The notes under the pieces were generated by a model that was not told where the DNA came from, did no database searches, and saw nothing but the letters and a program-made list of their open reading frames with translations. A program made the translations under genes and the position numbers. Of a stretch of 5,347 nt of DNA, positions 1 through 5,347 are shown piece after piece (positions within the stretch are counted from its first letter, which is position 1; each line of letters opens with the position of its first letter). The stretch comes from Planctomycetota bacterium. GTDB lineage: Bacteria > Planctomycetota > Phycisphaerae > UBA1845. The stretch is taken from the NCBI GenBank assembly GCA_022566435.1, contig JADFIX010000362.1, positions 1 through 5,347 of the forward strand, read 5' to 3'.

Positions 1-345
1 GCTCTTGCGAAACGTGCCGCACCCCTCATCCGCGCCATCCATGGCAATACGCAATCTGAGTGCCGAACACGATTGAGAATGTCCCCTTTGTTTTCTCTTT
101 GTTTTCTTCAGGTGATCCTATCTTTCGAAAAAACCGCACCCGGTCGGCTGACGATTTCTTGTATTGCGAAGGCGACCGCCCGCACCGGTGTGGAGATGGA
201 AGCCCTGACAGGTGCGGCGGCCGCATCGCTGACCATCTACGACATGGCCAAATCGGCCGACAAAGCGATTCGCATCGGTCCGATTCAACTCGAACGCAAG
301 TCCGGGGGTAGGAGCGGCGATTTCGTACGCACCACAGGCACTTGA
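1..345 (+). pseudogene. moaC: MoaC (cyclic pyranopterin monophosphate synthase), 3' part; upstream portion appears frameshifted
   Basis: MoaC acts with MoaA to convert GTP to cyclic pyranopterin monophosphate, the first step of molybdenum cofactor synthesis, in the cytosol. From about position 112 to the TGA at 343-345 the frame starting at base 1 reads as a good MoaC C-terminal half: a V-I-L-S-F-E strand, then [11 protein letters not shown] (both catalytic-type Glu, codons 193 and 199), [12 protein letters not shown] (Asp 241, Lys 250) and a KSGGRSGDF tail. Upstream this frame stays open to the window edge but does not show the family block ending ELIPLCHPL. Pieces of that block appear in frame 2 instead: M-A-I-R-N at 41-55, an in-frame TGA at 74-76, then P-L-C at 83-91. 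Exactly 20 nt separate P-L-C from the conserved Val at 112, where 21 would be expected, which fits a one-base deletion. The catalytic CHP histidine is not recoverable. Identity is near certain. Loss of function is an inference, and local sequence error remains an alternative. Confidence 0.72.
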
Positions 346-369
346 TGGTATTTCCGTCTTGTTCCCTTG

Positions 370-417
370 CCGCCTACGGTGCCGCGCGGACGGCAAGAGC
401 CGGAAAATCCGTGGCGG
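370..417 (+). terminator. Possible stem-loop terminator after moaC
   Basis: An outer stem pairs CCGCC-T-ACGG (370-379, bulged T at 375) with CCGTGGCGG (409-417). It encloses an inner hairpin in which TGCCG (380-384) pairs with CGGCA (391-395) over a 6-nt loop. It begins 25 nt past the moaC stop. No T-rich run follows, so it is at best a weak intrinsic terminator or an RNA 3'-end stabiliser. Confidence 0.3.
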
Positions 418-446
418 TAGAATCCCCATTTCCGACGATGCTCAGT

Positions 447-463
447 TTTCAAAACTTTTGAAA
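447..463. repeat. 17-bp AT-rich palindrome, possible operator
   Basis: TTTCAAAA (447-454) and TTTTGAAA (456-463) are perfect inverted repeats separated by a single C. The spacer is too short for a good RNA hairpin, so a DNA-level role is more likely, either as a dimeric regulator site or as a bent or UP-like element. It ends 4 bp before the candidate -35 box of the prenyl synthase promoter and stands out as AT-rich in GC-rich surroundings. Confidence 0.4.
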
Positions 464-467
464 CAAA

Positions 468-496
468 TTGGAGGGTGTGTACTGGGCGATTAGAAT
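468..496 (+). promoter_or_regulatory. Candidate sigma70-type promoter for the polyprenyl synthase gene
   Basis: TTGGAG (468-473) and TAGAAT (491-496) are separated by 17 bp, the optimal spacing, in an otherwise non-coding stretch. Transcription would start near 503 and give a leader of about 70 nt before the ATG at 574. The -10 box matches the consensus at five of six positions and the -35 box is weaker. Confidence 0.4.
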
Positions 497-562
497 TTGC
501 GCTTGGTGTGTACGACGTGTGGCCGTGAGTTCCGCACCGTGCTGGGCCAAAACGCACGAGCC

Positions 563-566
563 AGGA
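563..566 (+). promoter_or_regulatory. Ribosome binding site of the polyprenyl synthase gene
   Basis: AGGA lies 7 nt upstream of the ATG at 574 and supports that start. It is the only clear Shine-Dalgarno element in the window: neither nadB nor the secreted-protein gene has one. Confidence 0.55.
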
Positions 567-573
567 TTTCGCG

Positions 574-1557
574 ATGAGCAGAATCACCGCCCCCTTGGCG
601 GACCTGTATAGTTCGATACGCTCGGATTTACGAGAGGTGGCGCGAGTTTTCGATGAGGAACTCGTAAGTGACTTCCCGTTCGTGGATGACCTGTGCGATC
701 GCGTCCGCGCCTATCGAGGCAAGATGTTGCGGCCCGCTCTGCTACTACTGGCTGGCAAGACTTGTGGGAGTGTCTCCTCAAACCATCATACCCTTGGCGC
801 CGTGATCGAAATGGTGCACGTGGCCACCCTGGTTCACGACGATGTTCTCGACGAGGCCGACGAGCGGCGCGGGCAGGAACCGATCAATTCTGTCGAGGGC
901 AATGTGGCCGCCGTTTTGCTTGGCGACTATCTAATCAGTCACGCCTATCACTTGTGCTCATCGTTGAAGGATCAAACTGCGGCCCGCTTGATTGGCGCGA
1001 CGACCAACGCCGTGTGTGAAGGTGAGCTGTTGCAAAACCGGCATCGCGGCGACACCAACCTGAGTGAGTCGCTCTATTTCGAGATTATCAAACGCAAAAC
1101 GGGGGCCCTCACGGCAACGGCATGCGAGCTGGGTGCCATTTGCGCTGGCGCGGATGCAGAAGTCGTCGACTCATTTCGTTCATTTGGACTGTCCGTCGGC
1201 GTGGCCTTTCAAATCGTCGACGATATGTTGGACATCCGCGGCGCCCGGCAGGAGGTAGGAAAGTCGCTTGGGTTGGACTTCTCGGATGGCAAGCTGACCC
1301 TTCCCACCATTCACTGTTTGGCCAACGCCGGTCCGGAAACGGCGGCTGCACTACGTTCCGCAGTACTCGGTAAGACGACGGCGGGACGCGACTGTCTTCT
1401 TCGTTGGCTCGCCGAAACCGACAGTCTGGCGTACGCGACTTCCGTCGCGCTCGAGTACATCGGCCGGGCGCGATCGGCACTGGAAATCCTCCCGCCAAGC
1501 GACGCCCGCTCTTCTCTCACTGCGATCGCCGAATTCATCATTCAGAGACGGCTTTGA
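574..1557 (+). CDS. Long-chain (E)-polyprenyl diphosphate synthase, IspB-like
   Basis: This cytosolic enzyme condenses isopentenyl diphosphate with an allylic diphosphate to build the all-trans prenyl chain of a quinone tail. The 327 residues match the family's usual length and the fold looks complete. Visible motifs are GKMLRP at 49-54 (isopentenyl diphosphate binding), the first Asp-rich motif DDVLD at 89-93 followed by RRG at 98-100, a KT pair at 175-176, FQIVDDMLD with the second Asp-rich motif at 216-220, and the GKSLGLD...DGKLTLP segment at 229-244. The residue five before the first Asp is Ala84 rather than an aromatic, which by the known chain-length rule suggests a long product (about C30 or more). 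The exact length, and whether it serves menaquinone or ubiquinone, cannot be read. The start is supported by AGGA 7 nt upstream. The gene seems to be transcribed alone: moaC lies 228 nt upstream, and the next gene is convergent. The family call is very secure. Confidence 0.95.
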   Translation: MSRITAPLADLYSSIRSDLREVARVFDEELVSDFPFVDDLCDRVRAYRGKMLRPALLLLAGKTCGSVSSNHHTLGAVIEMVHVATLVHDDVLDEADERRGQEPINSVEGNVAAVLLGDYLISHAYHLCSSLKDQTAARLIGATTNAVCEGELLQNRHRGDTNLSESLYFEIIKRKTGALTATACELGAICAGADAEVVDSFRSFGLSVGVAFQIVDDMLDIRGARQEVGKSLGLDFSDGKLTLPTIHCLANAGPETAAALRSAVLGKTTAGRDCLLRWLAETDSLAYATSVALEYIGRARSALEILPPSDARSSLTAIAEFIIQRRL

Positions 1558-1615
1558 TCGTACCTTGCAAGGCGCACCCTATTTGAGTCGCGACCGCGCT
1601 AGCCCGCATTTCTCA

Positions 1616-1664
1616 CCACATGGAGGCGTTGCCCTGGGCTACCATGTGGCTGCCCCTTTGGGGC
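1616..1664. repeat. Double stem-loop in the convergent spacer; REP-like element or bidirectional terminator
   Basis: CCACATGG (1616-1623) pairs perfectly with CCATGTGG (1642-1649) around an 18-nt loop that contains the near-palindrome GCCCTGGGC (1631-1639). Right after it, GCCCC (1652-1656) pairs with GGGGC (1660-1664) over a TTT loop. The element lies between the 3' ends of two convergent genes (stops at 1557 and 1747), where structured RNA would shape both transcript ends. No T-run follows on either strand. The rest of 1558-1746 shows no credible gene. Only one copy is in the window, so a repeat family is an inference. Confidence 0.5.
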
Positions 1665-1746
1665 GAGGCGTGACCGCACGCGTGGCAGTGATCGTGGCGA
1701 GCGACTTGCGTAGATCGAGCCTTCCGAACGCACCATTTCCGTGATT

Positions 1747-3387
1747 TCAAACCGGTACCCGTTTCGCCACCGTGCCCGCGGGATCGCGCACGACGGTCAC
1801 GTGGTAGGGGGCGGTCGCGTCAGCCGCCGGCGTCTCGGCGTCGCCGCGGTAATGGACGCCGATTGATTCGGTCCGTTCCAAAGCTGCCAGTGCGACCGCT
1901 TTGGCGGTCGTGAGTTGATTCTGCACATCCCAGCCCGTCGGCCCGTCGAACGATTTATCTAAAGTGTAATGCGCCCAAAAGTCGAGAATCTCCAAGGTTT
2001 CCCGCAACCGTTCTTCGATGCGGATGATCCCCACGTTTCGCATCATGACGCTACGAAGGGAATGGGTGATGTCCGGCAGATCAAGCGGCGTGCGTGTCGA
2101 CGTCGGATTCCTGTTCCGCGCGTCCGCCGCCGGTGTCGCGCGCGGGAGTTCACTTGCCCGATCGGCCGCGGTGCGACCGATTCGTTTGCCGAATACCAGG
2201 CCCTCCAACAGCGAGTTACTGGCCAGCCGGTTGGCCCCATGAACGTTCGTCGAGGCCGCTTCCCCTACACAAAGTAACGCATCGACCGAAGTACGCCCGT
2301 GTAAGTCGACCTGGATCCCACCGATCATGTAATGGGCGCTGGGACGAACGGGGATACCCTCATGCGTGATGTCGATATCGAAATCGGCGCACAGCTTGGC
2401 AATGTGGGGAAAGCGTTTCGCGAACCCCTTGATATGTCGTACGTCAAGGTAGACGCAGTTCGTGCGCGTCTCCCGCAGGTGGGCGTGTATGGCGCGGCTG
2501 ACAATGTCGCGCGGGGCCAACTCGGCGTCGGGGTGATAGTCATGCATGAATCGAACGCCGGCGCGACTCATGAGATAACCTCCCTCTCCGCGAACGGCCT
2601 CCGATATGAGCGCTCGTGCGGCACCGGCCACGTATAACGTCGTGGGATGAAACTGCATCATCTCCATATTCCGAAGCGTGGCGCCCGCGCGGAACGCGGC
2701 CGCGTGCCCATCTCCCGTCGCGACCGACGGATTGGTGGTCTCGCGCCACAACTGACCGCAGCCGCCGGATGCGATGATTGTCTGCTTGGCCCAAACGAGC
2801 TGGTGGCCGTACTTCGCGTGGTAGGTCACCGCTCCCAGACACGCGCCGTCAATGGTAATCAGATCGATGACATAGCAATGCTCAAAGACGCGAATGTCTC
2901 GGGAGCTGAACACGCGATTGCGGAGCGTATCGATCAACGCTCGGCCGGTTTGGTCTCCATGGGCGTGTACGATGCGATTGATCGAATGGCCGCCTTCCCG
3001 GGTGAGCGAAAGACCGCCATTATCGCGATCCAGCGGCAACCCCCACGCGAGAAGCTCTTCAAGACATTCAGGTCCCTCCGCCACCAAGAGCTTCAGTGCG
3101 TCCGGGTCATTCATGCCGCATCCGACGCGCAAAGTGTCTTCGTAGTGACGCTCCGGAGAATCCTCGGATGACTGGGCGAACGCAATGCCCCCTTGCGCGT
3201 GAAAAGTGGCGGACTGAGAAAAACCTCTCTTGGTAATGAGCGTGACGAGACCCGCCTGGGCCGCTTCCAACGCGGCGCGAATACCGGCCACACCGCTTCC
3301 GATAACCAGTACGTCCGTCAGGATATTTCCCGTACGCGCGGACTCGAAGTCGGTCAGGTATCGCCGAGAATCGAAGAGCGTCGTCAT
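1747..3387 (-). CDS. nadB: L-aspartate oxidase (NadB)
   Basis: NadB is a cytosolic FAD enzyme that oxidises L-aspartate to iminoaspartate, using oxygen or fumarate as acceptor; NadA then makes quinolinate for NAD. From the chosen ATG (3387-3385) it has 546 residues, close to the usual 540. The FAD-binding Rossmann motif VIGSGVAG is at 28-35 and AQGGIA at 64-69. REGGHS at 130-135 carries the active-site Glu131. QFHPT at 245-249 supplies His247, and SEAVRGEGG at 262-270 and APRD at 291-294 supply substrate-binding Arg residues. SAHYMIGG at 350-357 has His352 and GANRLASNSLLE at 384-395 has Arg387. The helical C-terminal domain starts near 440. A start at 3492 would add 35 residues unlike the family, so I rejected it. 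There is no clear Shine-Dalgarno; a promoter lies just upstream. One oddity is Ile509 in the usual ESRG motif. nadA and nadC are not in the window. Confidence 0.96.
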   Translation of the reverse strand: MTTLFDSRRYLTDFESARTGNILTDVLVIGSGVAGIRAALEAAQAGLVTLITKRGFSQSATFHAQGGIAFAQSSEDSPERHYEDTLRVGCGMNDPDALKLLVAEGPECLEELLAWGLPLDRDNGGLSLTREGGHSINRIVHAHGDQTGRALIDTLRNRVFSSRDIRVFEHCYVIDLITIDGACLGAVTYHAKYGHQLVWAKQTIIASGGCGQLWRETTNPSVATGDGHAAAFRAGATLRNMEMMQFHPTTLYVAGAARALISEAVRGEGGYLMSRAGVRFMHDYHPDAELAPRDIVSRAIHAHLRETRTNCVYLDVRHIKGFAKRFPHIAKLCADFDIDITHEGIPVRPSAHYMIGGIQVDLHGRTSVDALLCVGEAASTNVHGANRLASNSLLEGLVFGKRIGRTAADRASELPRATPAADARNRNPTSTRTPLDLPDITHSLRSVMMRNVGIIRIEERLRETLEILDFWAHYTLDKSFDGPTGWDVQNQLTTAKAVALAALERTESIGVHYRGDAETPAADATAPYHVTVVRDPAGTVAKRVPV

Positions 3388-3396
3388 GATTCGGGC

Positions 3397-3425
3397 ATGG
3401 TACGGTCTCGTTCGTCGGACAGCAA
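3397..3425 (-). promoter_or_regulatory. Candidate nadB promoter giving a near-leaderless mRNA
   Basis: On the minus strand TTGCTG (3425-3420) and TACCAT (3402-3397) are separated by 17 bp. Transcription would begin near 3390, only about 2-4 nt before the nadB ATG at 3387. This fits the missing Shine-Dalgarno and supports the 3387 start over the longer one, since the promoter would lie inside the longer reading frame. The boxes are only partial consensus matches. Confidence 0.35.
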
Positions 3426-3500
3426 TGAGCGCCGAAGGGCCGCTAACCGCGAACGACTTGCCGCGATGGTTGCGCTCCGCCGGAAATGCCACTCGTCGCC

Positions 3501-3539
3501 CGGTGACCGCTAAGGTTCACGGGCGCAGTCACCGATAAT
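3501..3539 (+). promoter_or_regulatory. Inverted repeat overlapping a GATAAT -10-like box upstream of the secreted-protein gene
   Basis: CGGTGAC (3501-3507) is repeated inverted as GTCACCG (3528-3534) with a 20-nt spacer. A related half-site, GGTTCAC, lies between them at 3514-3520. The right arm touches GATAAT (3534-3539), a good -10 candidate 8 nt before the ATG at 3548, though no convincing -35 is visible. The layout could be an operator over a promoter or a structured 5' region. Use as a promoter would make the mRNA leaderless. Confidence 0.3.
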
Positions 3540-3547
3540 TCAGCGAT

Positions 3548-5347
3548 ATGTTCGATCCTTTCGGGTATTCCATCACGCCGGCGCGACTGCTGACGAAACG
3601 GATGCTTCGGGCATGCGGTGCGGGCATGACCCTGCTCCTGGTCGTGTCGCTTTGCCCGTCGGCACGGGCACAGCGATCCGCCGACCGCACGTCGAGCTCC
3701 GATCGAATCGTTCACCGATTCGATTTCGACGAACGTGCAATGGGAAACCTCGAAGACGTCCCGATGTACTGGCTCCCGCTGCGTCTCGAAGGGTTTCCCG
3801 GCTTCGCGAACGCCTCGTTCGATTTTGAGGTTGGTGCCACCGCCCCGCCCTCGTTGTATCTGAATTGTAATGGGCGCAATGTGGCATACCAATATATCGG
3901 ACCCGATGTGCCCGTGCGGGCCAACAGCGAGTATCGAATCGAATTCGCCGTCCGACCGCACAATCTCCGCCATGCCCGGGCGTGCGTGAGTGCCTACTTC
4001 GTCGACAAGCAAGGCGACCTTCTTCTGCACACCATGGCTCGCTCTCGCTACGTCGGCGGCGAATCCGAACCGGACGACTGGATACCGCTCGTTTTGACGC
4101 TCCCGGCCGCGCCGCGCGAGGCAAAATCGATCGGGCTCTCCGTTTGGGTGTTGCAGGAACCGCAGTGGCGAAAGTCGGTGCCGGAAGCGCGGCACATTCC
4201 TCGCGTCGACGTTCATGCCGGCGCTTGGGTAGACGATATTGTCGTGCGGACTCTGCCGCGGGTGGAGCTTTCTACGTCGTCAAAAGGGAATGTCCTGACG
4301 CCCGGCGAACCGCAGTACATTCGAATCGTGCTGGCCGACGCGGAGGATGCCGGTCTCACCGGACGGCTTTCCATCAGTGCGGCGGACGGGGGACTGGTGC
4401 AAGCCCTGCCCCTGCGGATCACAGTAGACGAGTTCGTGGAACCCACATTGGTCTCCGTGGATCATTTGGTCCCCGGTTACTACAAGGCCGTATTGGAAGT
4501 TTTTGCCGGTGAGGCGATCGTCACGACGAGGCAACTCGCATTCGCCAAGCTCGCCTCCCTCCCCGAGAGCCGGCGATCAAACGCCAGGCCCTTCGGTGTC
4601 GTCGTTCATCCCCAGGCACGAAGCGACGCCGCCAGCGAACTGGCGCTGCTTCGGAATCAGCTCGTCCGATCCGTCAAACTGCCGATTTGGACCGGGCTCG
4701 TCGATGATCGAGTTACGCCCCTGCAGCGGAAAGAAACAGATCGCATGTACTTGGAGTTGATGACGGAAGGCTTCGCGGTGACGGGCGTGCTCTTCGGCGC
4801 CCCGTCGGCGATCGTAAAGCGTTCCGGTCCCTACCGGCGGAGTTTGATCGAACTGCTTAGCGATCAACCCAGCGCATGGGACGAGCATCTCGCCGTCGCG
4901 GCCGCCCCGTTCGCGAGTTTCGTTCGCTCGTGGCAGATCGGTGCGGACGACGGGCCTCATTGGGTGAATCGAAAGAGAATCGGCACCGCAGTTTCACAAT
5001 TGCGCGAAGCGATGCGGCGGTTTATTTCAGCACCGATACTCGTACTGCCGGAAACGACGGCGGATTCGCCACCCGCCGAGCGGTTCCCGGTCGAGCAGAT
5101 CTCCCTGAAAATCGGTAGCGAAATCTCGTCTGCATGGATGGGTCCCCTCTTGGAACAAGCAAAAGGGAAGTACGCCAACGTCTCAGCCTATGTGGAGCCC
5201 CTGCCGATCGACCGATATCGACGCCTACCGCGTCTGGCAGATTGGGCACAACGTCTGATCACTGCTCGCTTCGAAGGGGCTGACACCGTATTCGCGCCGC
5301 AGACCTGGCGCGTACGCAACACAAGCCGAGCCACGGTCACCGAGCCG
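3548..5347 (+). CDS. Secreted multidomain protein: beta-sandwich, Ig-like linker and glycosidase-like domain; 3' end outside the window
   Basis: I cannot name the family. The frame is open for 600 codons to the window edge, and a TAA at 3536-3538 caps the 5' side. Residues 17-41 form a Sec signal peptide: KRMLR, a Leu/Val core, then S-A-R-A before Gln42. A start at Met19 (3602) would give a more typical short leader, and neither start has a clear Shine-Dalgarno. Residues about 54-236 look like a jelly-roll carbohydrate-binding module: many beta strands, W75, W178, W200, W207, and a closing A-W-V-D-D-I-V-V strand at 226-233. Residues about 239-335 resemble an Ig-like domain. From about 347 (PFGVVVHP, then PIWTG at 379-383) the pattern suggests an alpha/beta barrel as in clan GH-A glycosidases. 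WQIGADDG at 462-469 sits where such enzymes often have W-x-x-G-N-E, but the Asn-Glu pair is absent. It is exported and probably acts on or binds polysaccharide; catalytic activity is uncertain. Confidence 0.75.
   Translation, partial: MFDPFGYSITPARLLTKRMLRACGAGMTLLLVVSLCPSARAQRSADRTSSSDRIVHRFDFDERAMGNLEDVPMYWLPLRLEGFPGFANASFDFEVGATAPPSLYLNCNGRNVAYQYIGPDVPVRANSEYRIEFAVRPHNLRHARACVSAYFVDKQGDLLLHTMARSRYVGGESEPDDWIPLVLTLPAAPREAKSIGLSVWVLQEPQWRKSVPEARHIPRVDVHAGAWVDDIVVRTLPRVELSTSSKGNVLTPGEPQYIRIVLADAEDAGLTGRLSISAADGGLVQALPLRITVDEFVEPTLVSVDHLVPGYYKAVLEVFAGEAIVTTRQLAFAKLASLPESRRSNARPFGVVVHPQARSDAASELALLRNQLVRSVKLPIWTGLVDDRVTPLQRKETDRMYLELMTEGFAVTGVLFGAPSAIVKRSGPYRRSLIELLSDQPSAWDEHLAVAAAPFASFVRSWQIGADDGPHWVNRKRIGTAVSQLREAMRRFISAPILVLPETTADSPPAERFPVEQISLKIGSEISSAWMGPLLEQAKGKYANVSAYVEPLPIDRYRRLPRLADWAQRLITARFEGADTVFAPQTWRVRNTSRATVTEP

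Noticed and set aside
88..114. A pyrimidine-rich tract followed by CAGGTG that resembles a eukaryotic 3' splice site within moaC
   Set aside because: The surroundings are plainly bacterial and there is no matching donor or intron structure. Frameshift decay of the CHP block explains the anomaly better.
1109..1498. A 129-codon minus-strand open frame
   Set aside because: It is antisense to the second Asp-rich motif region of the prenyl synthase and is Pro/Arg-rich without motifs.
2647..3171. A 174-codon plus-strand open frame
   Set aside because: It is antisense to well-conserved nadB sequence, has no motif, and is explained by codon bias of the real gene.
3388..3492. A 35-residue N-terminal extension of NadB
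   Set aside because: The family starts shortly before the FAD-binding motif, the extension is Arg-rich and low in similarity, and the candidate promoter lies within it.
3443..4216. A 257-codon open frame on the minus strand
   Set aside because: It lies opposite the secreted-protein gene, is Arg/His-rich with no recognisable motif, and overlaps the nadB promoter region. The plus frame has a signal peptide and domain-like strand patterns.
3982..4512. A 176-codon plus-strand open frame
   Set aside because: It is an alternative frame inside the secreted-protein gene, dominated by Arg, Gly, Ser and Ala, and has no upstream Shine-Dalgarno site.

Overview
The window is moderately GC-rich bacterial chromosome with ordinary gene spacing. 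It holds four protein-coding loci and no tRNA, rRNA, CRISPR array, transposase or phage gene that I could find. The gene set resembles a Planctomycetota-like genome (perhaps Phycisphaerae): housekeeping genes stand alone on alternating strands beside a large secreted multidomain protein, and clear Shine-Dalgarno sites are scarce. That taxonomic guess is an inference from style, not from a marker gene.

Layout: (1) Positions 1-345, + strand, hold the 3' part of moaC (molybdenum cofactor synthesis). Its C-terminal half is well conserved, but the part that should carry the Pro-Leu-Cys-His-Pro block is scrambled across reading frames. (2) Positions 346-573 are non-coding. They hold a possible terminator hairpin, a 17-bp AT-rich palindrome and a plausible sigma70-type promoter. 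(3) Positions 574-1557, + strand, encode a complete long-chain polyprenyl diphosphate synthase. (4) Positions 1558-1746 are a convergent spacer with a double stem-loop that may be a dispersed repeat. (5) Positions 1747-3387, - strand, encode a complete L-aspartate oxidase (NadB). (6) Positions 3388-3547 are a divergent spacer with a candidate promoter for each flanking gene, both placed so that the mRNAs would have almost no leader. (7) Positions 3548-5347, + strand, are the first 600 codons of a secreted protein: signal peptide, carbohydrate-binding-like beta-sandwich, Ig-like linker, then what looks like a glycosidase-type barrel domain. The gene runs off the window.

The genes do not form one pathway or operon. 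MoaC, the prenyl synthase and NadB each serve a separate cofactor pathway (molybdopterin, isoprenoid-quinone side chain, NAD), and the secreted protein is probably involved in polysaccharide binding or processing. I see no convincing new multi-gene system. The most interesting points are the apparent decay of moaC, the degenerate glycosidase-like motif in the secreted protein, and the intergenic palindromes and hairpins.
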